In this document: piece by piece, positions 9,312 through 18,671 of the stretch
Layout of the letters: the number at the start of each line of letters is the position of its first letter
Position numbering within the stretch: position 1 is the stretch's first letter
Assembly (NCBI GenBank): GCA_963763575.1
Contig: CAVXPD010000014.1
Location: forward strand, 47,944 to 111,943
DNA: 64,000 nt
Reading direction: 5' to 3'
Origin: Bog-473 sp963763575
Lineage (GTDB): Bacteria > Actinomycetota > Acidimicrobiia > Acidimicrobiales > RAAP-2
Program-made: the position numbers and the translations under genes
Notes under the pieces: model-generated
Told to the model about the DNA's origin: nothing
What the model saw: only the letters and a program-made list of their open reading frames with translations
The model's database searches: none

Positions 9312-10411
9312 GGCCGGCCCACCACCGCAGCCACGGCGTCGACGAGCGTCGTCGCCACACCGTCGCCCTGGAGCTCCGCGGCCCGCCGGCGACCCCGCTC
9401 GACGAGCGCGCAGCGCAACCGTTCGTCGGTGCGCACGCGGTGCACGGCCGCCGCGACGTAGGACGGCTCCACGGATTCCAACACGAGCGCCGCACCGTCG
9501 ACCGTCTCAGTGACCGCGCCCGCGTCGCGCGTGACGATCGGGACGCCGGCCGACATGGCCTCGACGAGCGGCACCCCGAACCCCTCGTGCAGCGACAGCG
9601 ACACGAAGACGTCGGCGGCGGCGAAGTAGGCCGAGAGCGCCGCGTCGGAGACCTCCCCGGCGATGCGCACCGCGGCCGCGAGACCCAGGTCGTCGGCGAA
9701 GTCGTAGAGCGACTTGCTGTACGCGTAGCTCGACGTCCCGCCGAGCAGGTGCAGCCGCGCCTCTGGATCGTAGAGGCGGCGGTAGGCCCAGAGGGCCTTC
9801 ACCAGCTCGTGCTGAGCCTTCGACGGGACAATGCGGCCGACGAAGATCAGGTCCGCACCGCCATCGGCCTTCAGCGCGGCCAGCTCCGTCGCCACCCGTT
9901 CGTCCGGTGCGGTGGCCACCCGCCCGTAGTCGGCCAGCACGGGGACGACCGCCGTGTGCCGGCAGCCGGCGCGCCGCAGGCCCCGCGCGTTGAAGGAGCT
10001 GTCGGCCAGCCCCAGCAGGGCGCGTGACGCCAGCCGGGCCAGCTCGTCGGCCGCTCGCGACGCGCGTTCGACGTTGGAGGGCTCCCAGCCGGCGAAGAGC
10101 TCGGGCGCGGTGAAGTTGTGCGAGTCGAGGATCAGGGGCAGGCCGAGCTCGAGCAAGTACTCGGCCACGGCCGACGACGTCGTGAACTGGTACAACGCGA
10201 CGTCGCCCGCCGCCTGGTGGTCGGGGTACATCCAGTGCTTGTAGGCCTCGGATGCGAGGTCGTCGTGGATGGCCTCGGCGAAGATGTCGGAGCGCCAGCC
10301 GGCCCGGCGCAGGATGTCGCGCGCCATGAGGGTGTGCGTGCCGGTCGCGTCGTGGGGGTTGAGGGTGGGGACGAACTGATGGATGGCCACCGGCCGCCCG
10401 GCGGCGGCCAT
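9308..10411 (-). CDS. glycosyltransferase, GT4 family
   Basis: A 367-residue GT-B glycosyltransferase. Features include IFVGRIVPSKAQHELV (donor-domain start), LLGGTSS, and the C-terminal HEGFGVPLVEAMSAGVPIV with the GT4 E-x7-E glutamates. ATG 10411 was chosen because it overlaps the methyltransferase stop (TGATG), giving translational coupling; the 62 extra upstream codons are low-complexity Arg/Gly shadow. It should extend the same surface polysaccharide as its neighbour. Confidence 0.85.
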   Translation of the reverse strand: MAAAGRPVAIHQFVPTLNPHDATGTHTLMARDILRRAGWRSDIFAEAIHDDLASEAYKHWMYPDHQAAGDVALYQFTTSSAVAEYLLELGLPLILDSHNFTAPELFAGWEPSNVERASRAADELARLASRALLGLADSSFNARGLRRAGCRHTAVVPVLADYGRVATAPDERVATELAALKADGGADLIFVGRIVPSKAQHELVKALWAYRRLYDPEARLHLLGGTSSYAYSKSLYDFADDLGLAAAVRIAGEVSDAALSAYFAAADVFVSLSLHEGFGVPLVEAMSAGVPIVTRDAGAVTETVDGAALVLESVEPSYVAAAVHRVRTDERLRCALVERGRRRAAELQGDGVATTLVDAVAAVVGRP

Positions 10412-11415
10412 CAGCAGTCGGAGTGAGAGGGCGTCACGCCGGCGCGGACCGCCGTGATCAGGTAGTCCGAGTCTTCGGGGCCCACCTGCGCCGTCGCCGT
10501 GTACCCCCCCTGCTCCAAGAGCCGGCACCACGTCTCGAACCGGAGCGGGTGGCCGGGCGCCAGGTCCGCGCCGATGGGAGCGTCGTCGGCGTCCCAAGCC
10601 TGGCGCGTCACCGAGTGCAGGACCAGCGTCCCGCCGGGCGCCAGCCGCGTGCCGATCGCGGTCAGAAGGTGTCCCCGCTCGCCCCCCGACCAGCCCTCGA
10701 CGATCCCGCTCAGCACGATCCCGCCGAGGCCCGCCGCCGCGACCGCGCGCAGGTGCTCGTCCAGGCCCTCGCCGCGCAGGTCCAGCACTCCGAGCTCCGC
10801 CGCGTCGACCACGGGCGAGCGCGGGTCGACGCCGTAGGCGTCGCCGCCCGCCTCGTTGAGGCGCCGCACCAGCCAGCCGTCACCGCACGCGGCGTGCAGG
10901 ACGCGCCCGGGCACCTTGACGAGGGCGGCGACGACGGGCTCCGCCCACCAGGCGCCCAGGCCGGCAGAGGTCGGGAATTCCACGACCGCGGCGTCGGGCA
11001 CCCGCTGGGCCTCCGCCTGGCGCTCGAGGTCCTTGAGGCGCTCGTCCACGATGTGCAGGGCGCGGCTTACCGCCGACGCCGACTGGCTCATCTGGTGGGT
11101 GATCCAGCCGACGTACCACAGCGACAGGGACCGCATGCCCTTCTTCACCACGGAGCCGGCCGCGCGCTCCGACTCGACCGGGACGACCGGGTCGATGAAC
11201 GTGGCCGCGTCGACCTGGCGCAGGGCCTCGCCGAGGTCTCCGCCGCGCACACCGATGGGGGAATGGGCGAGGAACAGCTCGTCCAGCTCGCGCTCGAGCT
11301 TGGGCGGCAGGTCCCCCGAGGCGCGCCGCAGACGCACCTCCTCGGCGATCTCGGCCATCACCTGCTCGATGTAGGCCTGGGGGTCGGCCGGCAGTGTCTC
11401 CTCGGTCTCGCTCAC
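10411..11415 (-). CDS. SAM-dependent methyltransferase in the polysaccharide operon
   Basis: A 334-residue class I methyltransferase. The N-terminal 150 residues are helical and charged, with an ERLKDLERQAEAQ coiled-coil-like piece. The catalytic fold starts at about residue 168 with motif I VLHAACGDGWLVRRLNEAG, followed by VDPRSPVVDAAELGV and motif V-like LAPGGTLVLHSV. The family methylates sugars or caps glycan chains; next to Wzm/Wzt a chain-terminating cap that signals export is plausible but inferred. The gene starts 12 bases after the ABC ATPase stop. Confidence 0.75.
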   Translation of the reverse strand: MSETEETLPADPQAYIEQVMAEIAEEVRLRRASGDLPPKLERELDELFLAHSPIGVRGGDLGEALRQVDAATFIDPVVPVESERAAGSVVKKGMRSLSLWYVGWITHQMSQSASAVSRALHIVDERLKDLERQAEAQRVPDAAVVEFPTSAGLGAWWAEPVVAALVKVPGRVLHAACGDGWLVRRLNEAGGDAYGVDPRSPVVDAAELGVLDLRGEGLDEHLRAVAAAGLGGIVLSGIVEGWSGGERGHLLTAIGTRLAPGGTLVLHSVTRQAWDADDAPIGADLAPGHPLRFETWCRLLEQGGYTATAQVGPEDSDYLITAVRAGVTPSHSDC

Positions 11416-11427
11416 GGGTGTGCCCGC

Positions 11428-12687
11428 TCAGGCCAGCGCGGCGGTGTCGACGGCGCTCTCGGAGGAGATGAGTGCGGCATGGACGTCCATGCGTAAGAAG
11501 CCGGTGGCCTTGCCCGGGTTCATCACTTCGAAGGTCCCGGCGTTTTCCTTCCAGTCGTAGAGGATGCCGCTCCGGCTCTGGATCCCCACGGCGAACGAGA
11601 AGGAGCCGTCGAGCATCGGCATGTTCACGATGCCGAAGTGCATGACACTGACCCCTACTGGGGCATCGAAGGACACGCCGATGATCGACGTGTCGGTGCG
11701 CATGATCGTGGTGTGCAGCTCGTTGAGGATCTCCAGCGAGAAGACGACATCGTGGGTCGGCGCCAGCGCCTCGAACTCCACGCGGATGGTGAGGTCGTCG
11801 CCGGTCCGCATGTACGGTACGGAATTGTCGCCCGAATAGACGCGATGGACAGAGCGGAAGCGGACCGGCCGTTCGGACTCGCCCAGGTCACCCGTCTCGC
11901 TGCCCGGTATCGCCGGCACCGCCGGGTCGAAGGTCGACATGCCGGCGCCCTCGGCCATGAGGCCCTCACGGAAGATGCGGGTGGCCTCACCGGGCTCCCC
12001 TTCGGCCACCAGGCGCCCGTGGCTGAGCACGACCCCCCGGTCGCAGGTGCTGCGGACGGTGTCGGCCGAGTGGGTCACCAGCAGAATGGTGCGGCCCTCC
12101 CTCTGGAACTGCTTGACCCGGTCGACGCACTTGCGCTGGAAGCGCTCGTCGCCCACGGCGAGCACCTCGTCGAGCACCAGGATGTCCGGGTCGACGTTGA
12201 CCGCGACGGCGAAGGCGAGGCGCACGTACATACCTGACGAGTAGAACTTCACGGGTCCGTCGATGAACTCCTCCAGTTCGGAGAAGTCGACGATGGCGTC
12301 GAACACCCGGTCCACCTCGCGCTTGGACATGCCGAGCAGCGAGCCGTTGAGGTAAATGTTCTCGCGTCCGGTCAGGTCCTGCTGGAACCCGGCGCCCAGC
12401 TCCAGCAGCCCGGCGAGTTTGCCCCGCACCGCCACCTCGCCGTCGGTGGGCTGCAGAACGCCGCAGATGCACTTGAGGAGGGTCGACTTGCCGGAGCCGT
12501 TGCGGCCGAGGACGCCCACCGTCTCGCCCTCGCGCACGGTGAGCGAGACGTCGCGCAGGGCCCAGAAGTCCTCGGTCGACTTGCGCCGGCCACCGTGGAT
12601 GATGCGCTCCTTCACCGTCTTGTACTGCCCGTGGGCAAGCCGGAAGCGCTTGGAGACGTTGCGGACGTCGATGGCGTAGTCGCTCAC
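11428..12687 (-). CDS. ABC transporter ATPase for polysaccharide export (Wzt-like)
   Basis: A 419-residue ATPase. Walker A is GRNGSGKST, the signature is KFYSSGMYVRLAFA, Walker B is DILVLDEVLAVGDE and the switch His is in LLVTHSAD. After the nucleotide-binding domain (to about residue 245) comes a beta-sandwich C-terminal domain of about 150 residues, typical of Wzt/TagH-type exporters, where it binds the capped end of the glycan. GTG 12687 follows AGGAG and lies 2 bases after the permease stop. With the permease it exports an undecaprenyl-linked polysaccharide across the membrane. Confidence 0.9.
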   Translation of the reverse strand: MSDYAIDVRNVSKRFRLAHGQYKTVKERIIHGGRRKSTEDFWALRDVSLTVREGETVGVLGRNGSGKSTLLKCICGVLQPTDGEVAVRGKLAGLLELGAGFQQDLTGRENIYLNGSLLGMSKREVDRVFDAIVDFSELEEFIDGPVKFYSSGMYVRLAFAVAVNVDPDILVLDEVLAVGDERFQRKCVDRVKQFQREGRTILLVTHSADTVRSTCDRGVVLSHGRLVAEGEPGEATRIFREGLMAEGAGMSTFDPAVPAIPGSETGDLGESERPVRFRSVHRVYSGDNSVPYMRTGDDLTIRVEFEALAPTHDVVFSLEILNELHTTIMRTDTSIIGVSFDAPVGVSVMHFGIVNMPMLDGSFSFAVGIQSRSGILYDWKENAGTFEVMNPGKATGFLRMDVHAALISSESAVDTAALA

Positions 12688-12689
12688 GA

Positions 12690-13712
12690 CTAGAGCTCCT
12701 CGGCGAAGTTGCCCTCGAGGCGTCCGAAGACGGCGAGGGCGACGAGGAAGAGGCAGACGGCCAGCAAGAGAACGCCGAAGTCCAGGCCGGCGAACCACAC
12801 CATGCTCTTACCCGGGAGGACGGGGTAGGGGGCGGCCTGACCCGGGATCATGACCGTGACGTGCGCGTAGATACATCGCTGGAACGACAGGACCAGCGGC
12901 ACCATCGGGTTGAGGAAGTACACCCAGGCGAGACCCCGCGGCCCGAGCTTGTTGCCGATGTTCGCCTGATAGGCGTAGACGATCGGGCACGCCCAGAACC
13001 AAGCAGTCAGGAGGACCTCGACCAGATGCTGGGTGTCACGCAGGTAGACGTTGATGGCGGAGAGGAGCACTGCGAGGGCGCCCGCCAATGCAATTCCCGC
13101 CACCAGGGCGAGAAGGAGAACGGGGAAGTAGGCCATATCGGGCTTGTGCTGCAGGGCAAGCATGAAGATGACCAACACGACGCACTGGAAGGCAAAGAAC
13201 ACACACGCCGACCCGACCGACGCCAGCGACAGGATCTCGCGGGGAAAGGACACCTTCTTCACGATGCCCGCGTTGTTCACCACCACCCCGGTGCCCGTCA
13301 ACACCCCGAGCGAGAAGAGATTCCACAACAGCAGGCCCGAGAACAGGTAGATCACAAAGTGCGGGATGTGGTTGTTCAAGATGACCTGGAAGACGAAGAA
13401 GTAGATGGCGAGCGTCATCGCCGGCGCGATCATCGACCACACCAGGCCGAGGACCGAGTTCTTGTACTTGACCTTGATCTCGGTCCGCACCAGATAGACC
13501 AGCAGCTCCCGGGACAACCAGATCTCGCGCAGGCGCTGGCGCACGCCGATCGTCGGCGTGACGATCCGGGTCGAGGACCCTCGCTTCGCGGCGCGCGGGC
13601 CGACGCCGGCGACCCGGGCCGCCATCGGCGATTCGTCCGCCACCCGTCGTTCCGTCGTGTCCTCGACTCTGCTATCTGCGTCCGACGAGGAGGCCGGGAC
13701 GTCCAATGCCAC
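12690..13712 (-). CDS. ABC transporter permease for polysaccharide export (Wzm-like)
   Basis: An ABC-2 type permease of up to 340 residues. A long charged cytoplasmic N-terminus precedes the amphipathic segment RELLVYLVRTEIKVKYKNSV and six hydrophobic segments, for instance MTLAIYFFVFQVIL and VGSACVFFAFQCVVLVIF. GTG 13712 lies directly after the clpP stop; the internal ATG 13625 would give a shorter N-terminus closer to the family norm, and neither start has a strong ribosome binding site. It pairs with the ATPase downstream. Confidence 0.85.
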   Translation of the reverse strand: MALDVPASSSDADSRVEDTTERRVADESPMAARVAGVGPRAAKRGSSTRIVTPTIGVRQRLREIWLSRELLVYLVRTEIKVKYKNSVLGLVWSMIAPAMTLAIYFFVFQVILNNHIPHFVIYLFSGLLLWNLFSLGVLTGTGVVVNNAGIVKKVSFPREILSLASVGSACVFFAFQCVVLVIFMLALQHKPDMAYFPVLLLALVAGIALAGALAVLLSAINVYLRDTQHLVEVLLTAWFWACPIVYAYQANIGNKLGPRGLAWVYFLNPMVPLVLSFQRCIYAHVTVMIPGQAAPYPVLPGKSMVWFAGLDFGVLLLAVCLFLVALAVFGRLEGNFAEEL

Positions 13713-13714
13713 GT

Positions 13715-14338
13715 CTAGGAGTTCCCCGCTGCCGCCGTGGTCGCCGCCGTGGAGCGGTCGATCACCTTGTCGATGAAGCCGTATTCCTGGGCCTCGTCGG
13801 CGGTGAACCAGCGGTCGCGGTCCGAGTCCGTCTCGATCCGCTCGAGGGTCTGCCCGGTGTGGAAGGCGATGCGCTCGGCCATCATCCGCTTGAGATAGAT
13901 GATCTGCTCGGCCTGGATGGCAATGTCGGCCGCCTGCCCCTGCATCGCCCCCGAGGGCTGGTGCATCAGGATCCGGGAGTGCGGCAGGGCGTAGCGCTTG
14001 CCCGGCGCACCGGCGCAGAGGAGGAACTGGCCCATGCTGGCGGCCAGCCCGACGCAGATGGTGGAGACGTCCGGCCGGACGTACTGCATGGTGTCGTAGA
14101 TGGCGAGGCCATCGGTGACCGAGCCACCCGGGGAGTTGATGTAGAGGGAGATGTCCTTCTCGGGGTCCTCCGCCTCCAAGAGGATGAGCTGGGCGCACAC
14201 CATGTTCGCGGTTGTCTGGTCGATCGCGCTGCCGATGAAGACGATGCGCTCCTTCAGGAGCTGCTGGAAGACCCGGCCGCCGGGGTCGAGGTCAGTCCCC
14301 GCGGCGACGATTTTGGGGGTTGCGGATGCCTTGGCCAT
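13715..14338 (-). CDS. clpP: ATP-dependent Clp protease proteolytic subunit
   Basis: A 207-residue ClpP. The catalytic Ser101 sits in GLAASMGQFLL, His126 in ILMHQPSGAMQG and an Asp near 171 in ETDSDRDRWF. With ClpX or ClpC it degrades unfolded and ssrA-tagged proteins; ssrA and smpB are in this same window. ATG 14338 is preceded by a -10-like TAGCCT (minus strand 14351-14346) at seven bases with no ribosome binding site, so it is probably leaderless. Unusually it is not followed by clpX but by the Wzm/Wzt export genes. Actinobacteria often carry several clpP copies; which one this is cannot be told. Confidence 0.95.
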   Translation of the reverse strand: MAKASATPKIVAAGTDLDPGGRVFQQLLKERIVFIGSAIDQTTANMVCAQLILLEAEDPEKDISLYINSPGGSVTDGLAIYDTMQYVRPDVSTICVGLAASMGQFLLCAGAPGKRYALPHSRILMHQPSGAMQGQAADIAIQAEQIIYLKRMMAERIAFHTGQTLERIETDSDRDRWFTADEAQEYGFIDKVIDRSTAATTAAAGNS

Positions 14339-14416
14339 GGCCACGAGGCTAGTTGGACCAGCAGGCACGCGTGGGCACACGGCCGTACACTCCCAGTTCA
14401 CCCGCACTGCGGGACC

Positions 14417-14503
<87 letters not shown>

Positions 14504-14564
14504 CTGGGCACCCGCACTGGGCACCCCGCACCTCCCGGGCTGCACCGTGGCCATGGGCGGCTCG

Positions 14565-17500
14565 TCAGGCGATCGCGCAGGTCACCGTGCTGGTGCTGGT
14601 CGGAACGGTGGCCAGGCACACGGCCCCGTAGAGCTCGATCTCGACGGTGTCCCCCGGCTTGAGGACCGAGGTCGAGCCGTAGCCACTCCCGAAGCTGAAC
14701 GCGATCGCCGTGTTCTGGTAGTTCGAGACCACGAGCCCGATGCAGTCGCCGGGCGCACCGGCCCCCCACCCGGCCGTGACATCGGTGAACGTGAAGTGCG
14801 AGTAGAGGGTGTCCGTCCCGCTGGTCCCGCAGTTCGTCGCCTCAGCCGGCGGCCTGGGCACGAATCCGGAGCCCGACAGAGTGAGCTGGAGTGACGGGGA
14901 GAGGGTGAAAGTCAGCTGGCTCATCGTCGGGACGGGGACGACGTGGTCGAGGTCGAGCGTCTGCAGCGTCCCCGAGCTGAGGTTGTCGAACCCGCCGGCC
15001 TGGCAGTCGACGCGAGTCGCGCACGAGACCCCGGAGAGCACGCTCGTGAACGCACCCGGACTCGGCACCGTGGTGGTCGACCACGCCGTGCCGTTCCAGC
15101 TCTCGAGCAGGTCGAAATGGGTCGACCCATCGAACGACGAGCCCGCCGCGACGCAGTGGTTCGGGTCGGGGCAGGACACGCCGTCCAGGCCGTCTCCCGC
15201 CGCCCTGGGGTTGGTGCCCGCTGCGATGGTCCACGACGTGCCGTTCCAGCGCTCGACGAGAGTGTTCTCGGCCTGGTTCGCCTTCCCGACGTTGTTGACG
15301 AAGTCCCCGACGGCCGTGCAGGCGGCTGCGCTCACGCAGGAAACCGCCTGCAGCACGTTGGCGCCCGTGCCCTGGTCGGCGGAGGGCTGAATGGCCCACG
15401 ACGCGCCGGCAAAGGTCTCGATCAGGGTCTGATTGGGCCCCATAGCGTCGTTGCTGCCGACGGCCGTGCAGGCCGTGGTGGTGGGGCACGACACGCCGAA
15501 GAGCATGGTGTCGCCCAAGGAGGGATCGGCGGACGCGACGACGACCCAGGCCGTGCCGTTCCAGCGCTCGACGAGGGCCTGGGACGTCCCGTCGACGTAC
15601 ACGCGTCCCACAGCGACGCAGTCCTTGGCCGCCGGGCACGAGATGCCGCTGAGGAGACTGTCGCCGGGCCCGGGCGACGGCGACGCGACGACGGACCATG
15701 TCGTGCCGTTCCACCTCTCGATCAGGGGTTGGTCGGCGGGGCCGGAACCGGACAGAAGCTCGTCACCGACGGCCATGCACTGGGTGGGGCTCGAGCACGA
15801 AACCCCGTAGAGGATGCCGATGGCGCCCCCGAGGGAGGCCGTCGGCGAAACCGTCCAGCTCCCCCCGGAGAGGACCTCCGCCAAGGGTGCGACACCCCCG
15901 GTCGACGCCGCGTCGCCGACGCTGACGCAGTCGCTCGGGTCGGCGCACGAGGTGGCGAGGAGCTGGTTGCTCCCGCTCCCTTGGTTCGGAGTGGAAGCAA
16001 CGAACCAATCGGGAGGCGGGGTGGCACCGAAGCTGACCGGCGGGACGGCGGCCGGGTCGGACGCCTGGGTCTGACCCGGGACGGGCTGACCCGCGGCCTC
16101 CGGTGCCGCGGGCGCGACCGCCGCGGCCGGCGATGCTGCGCGTGGCCCCGCAGAGCCGAGCTTCCCCGGCGGGTCGGCGATGGCGTCGAGCCGCAGTCCG
16201 GCGATGTCCCAGTTGTCGGGGAAGAGGCTGCCGAACATCGTGTGGATGTCGATCGACGTCAACGAGCCCAGATTGGTCGAGGGCGGAGGGACCAGGGGGA
16301 ACGAGAAGACCGATCCGTTGTCGAGGGTGTCGCTGTTGTTCACGTTCTGATACTTCTGCGACCCTCCCCCGAACGCGAGGATCACCTGCGCGTTGTCCCC
16401 TTGTTCTCCGCCCCCGCGCAGGTTGTCGCTGCCGGTCGTGATGGTGACTTGAAGCGCTGTCACCGTGTCGGACGCCAAGGAGGGTGGGACGGCCGGGATC
16501 GACTCGGGGCAGTCGTTGCTGCTCCCGGTTTCGCGGCAGAGGCCGGTGCTCCCGTCGCCCAGCGTCGTCGTGTTGGAGACGTTGAGCAGTGTGGTCGAGA
16601 CGAAGGTTGGCGGTGGCTTGGTCGCGGGGCAGCCCACGGCTGCGGTCAGCGAGATGGACTTCACGTCCCAGTTGTCACCGCCTGTGCCCCCCGGCAGGTC
16701 GGTTTGCAGCGTGACCGACGTGATCTGGCTCATCGTCGTGTCAGGCGGCAACACGTTGAGTGGGACCACGTTCGGGAGCGAGCTGTCGTCGGCCAGGTCG
16801 ATGGGCTGACTGGTGAACCCGTTCGTCCAGTTGGCGTTGTCGTTGATGTTGTCGAACGCGATCTGCTGACCGGTGCCCAGCGTGACGATGGCATTGGCGT
16901 TGTCCAGAGGCTCGTTGCCGCCCCGGAGGTCGTCACCGCCGGTGCCGATCACCAGAGACAGCCCGGCCACCTGCTTGTTGGCGTCCGCACCCGGGGAGTG
17001 GAACGTTTCGCCAAAGGTCTCGGTGGAACCGCCGGTGAACCTGACCAGTCCCTTGCTTCCGTCGCTGAGCGCCGTCGTGCCGACGGCGTTCACACCCACG
17101 ACCGGTGCGACCGGGGTGCAGCCAGCGATCGGCGTGACGACCGATGCCTGCAACTGGACGCCCGTCACGTTCCAGCTGGTGCTGTCGGTGGACAGCGTCA
17201 TGCTCACCAGGTCCGAGGGTGAGATCCCGTCCACGAACGGCAGCAGGACCGCGTGCATGGTCCCGTTGCCCCACAGCGTGCCCTCGTTCAGCCCGTTCGT
17301 GGTGAAGGAGTGCATGCCCCCGCCCAGCTTCACCGTGAGCGTGACGTTGAGCGAGTTGCCGCCGCCGAGCCCGCTGGTGCCGGTGGCGACGTCGAGCTCC
17401 AGCGCCTTGATCGTGTTTGTGTTGCTGTCGGAGATCGGCACCGTGAGGCTGTGGACGCTGCTCGAGAACGTCACCGAAGGGCTGCCCGCCAGCGGCACCG

Positions 17501-18497
17501 GCGTGTCGTTCATGATGGCCCCGGGCTCGCACCGGTTGTCCTGGTCGGACCAATACGAGCCGACGTCGAGCCCGGTGATGGGCGGTCCCCCGCTCGCCGG
17601 AATGATGTTGGGGAACGGGATGGACGGCGTCGGCGCCACGCCCACCTTGCTGCAGATGTCCGCCAGCTCGCCGTTGTCGTAGGTCTCGTTGAAGTCGGGC
17701 AGGACACCGTGGACCCATCCGAGGCCGAAGTTGTCCGAGATGAGCTCCACCATCTCGTGGGACTCGACCTCCATGACACCTCCCGGATTGGCGTTGCAGC
17801 TCGGGAGCGTTGCGATCGCCGTCCACTGCGGGACGTTGACCCCGGCGCCGTGATACCCACCCTCGCCGTCATTGCACAGGCTGGTTCCGTCCTGGTTGTA
17901 GCCGGACGCCGCGACGGTCGGCCCCACGAAGATGTTGACCTGGGGCGACGGATCGTTGTTGGCGTTCGAGTTACAGGCCGCGAAGCTGCGCATGGTCGCG
18001 TACGAGATCACGCCGTTGGTGCTCGCCGCGTCGTTGAGGGCTGTTGTGACGCAGCGCGAGCTGGTGACCTGGTCACCCGCGTAGACGGGCGTGTTGATGT
18101 TGTACTGGGTGAGCAGGTCGAAGAACGAGCTGCAGACGAGGCCGAGCGTCATCGCGTCGATCTGCTCCTGGGTGGGAGGTTGCATGGCCGGCGGAAGGCT
18201 GGCCACGTAGGAGTCCCGGCTGGTGAAGCCGGGCGGCATGAGGAAGATGTTCGTGAAGTCGCCGTTGGGGATGTCGTTGGCCCCGAACGGAGGCGCGGTC
18301 ACGTAGTCGCTGAGGAAGTGGTCGCTGTGGAAGGCGCCCGTTCCACCGGCGAACCCACTGAACTGAGGCGGCGACCCGTTGGCACAATTCTGGATGACGC
18401 CAGCCGGGGTCGTCGCTCCGGCCGGCTCGGCCGTCCCGGTGTTTGCCGCCACGCCGGCGATCGCCGCCAACACGCTCGCCGACAGGACGCTGGCCAA
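14565..18497 (-). CDS. very large secreted protein with peptidase-like N-terminal and repeat C-terminal regions
   Basis: 1310 residues from TTG 18497. The N-terminus VLSASVLAAIAGVAA is a signal-peptide core; the positively charged stretch that should precede it (RRTHAGALVAVF) is in frame upstream but has no ATG, GTG or TTG, so the true start is uncertain. Residues 35-310 include MEVESHEMVELISDN, similar to secreted zincin-like proteins though not a canonical HExxH. Residues 340-760 hold three related beta-rich modules with GTGGDDLRGG-like motifs. From about 840 there are seven units with VSCPxxxxCxAVG and ERWNGTxW, a propeller-type repeat found in actinobacterial exoproteins. Probably extracellular; substrate unknown. 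Confidence 0.8.
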   Translation of the reverse strand: MASVLSASVLAAIAGVAANTGTAEPAGATTPAGVIQNCANGSPPQFSGFAGGTGAFHSDHFLSDYVTAPPFGANDIPNGDFTNIFLMPPGFTSRDSYVASLPPAMQPPTQEQIDAMTLGLVCSSFFDLLTQYNINTPVYAGDQVTSSRCVTTALNDAASTNGVISYATMRSFAACNSNANNDPSPQVNIFVGPTVAASGYNQDGTSLCNDGEGGYHGAGVNVPQWTAIATLPSCNANPGGVMEVESHEMVELISDNFGLGWVHGVLPDFNETYDNGELADICSKVGVAPTPSIPFPNIIPASGGPPITGLDVGSYWSDQDNRCEPGAIMNDTPVPLAGSPSVTFSSSVHSLTVPISDSNTNTIKALELDVATGTSGLGGGNSLNVTLTVKLGGGMHSFTTNGLNEGTLWGNGTMHAVLLPFVDGISPSDLVSMTLSTDSTSWNVTGVQLQASVVTPIAGCTPVAPVVGVNAVGTTALSDGSKGLVRFTGGSTETFGETFHSPGADANKQVAGLSLVIGTGGDDLRGGNEPLDNANAIVTLGTGQQIAFDNINDNANWTNGFTSQPIDLADDSSLPNVVPLNVLPPDTTMSQITSVTLQTDLPGGTGGDNWDVKSISLTAAVGCPATKPPPTFVSTTLLNVSNTTTLGDGSTGLCRETGSSNDCPESIPAVPPSLASDTVTALQVTITTGSDNLRGGGEQGDNAQVILAFGGGSQKYQNVNNSDTLDNGSVFSFPLVPPPSTNLGSLTSIDIHTMFGSLFPDNWDIAGLRLDAIADPPGKLGSAGPRAASPAAAVAPAAPEAAGQPVPGQTQASDPAAVPPVSFGATPPPDWFVASTPNQGSGSNQLLATSCADPSDCVSVGDAASTGGVAPLAEVLSGGSWTVSPTASLGGAIGILYGVSCSSPTQCMAVGDELLSGSGPADQPLIERWNGTTWSVVASPSPGPGDSLLSGISCPAAKDCVAVGRVYVDGTSQALVERWNGTAWVVVASADPSLGDTMLFGVSCPTTTACTAVGSNDAMGPNQTLIETFAGASWAIQPSADQGTGANVLQAVSCVSAAACTAVGDFVNNVGKANQAENTLVERWNGTSWTIAAGTNPRAAGDGLDGVSCPDPNHCVAAGSSFDGSTHFDLLESWNGTAWSTTTVPSPGAFTSVLSGVSCATRVDCQAGGFDNLSSGTLQTLDLDHVVPVPTMSQLTFTLSPSLQLTLSGSGFVPRPPAEATNCGTSGTDTLYSHFTFTDVTAGWGAGAPGDCIGLVVSNYQNTAIAFSFGSGYGSTSVLKPGDTVEIELYGAVCLATVPTSTSTVTCAIA

Positions 18498-18671
18498 GAA
18501 GACCGCTACGAGCGCCCCGGCGTGTGTCCTCCGAACGCCGTTCCTCCGCGTGGCACCACCTCATTGCTACGCGGGTTTCAATTGCATTCACAGTGAACTC
18601 AGTCCGGAGCCTTGTCAAGCGGGATCACGGGCTCGGCGCGCGGGCGTCGCTGTTCGTTAACTTCCTGCCCT

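Noticed and set aside
8559..9461. Long plus-strand ORFs opposite the glycosyltransferase operon
   Set aside because: They are antisense shadows of well-supported genes, rich in Arg, Asp and Val as expected from complementary high-GC codons.
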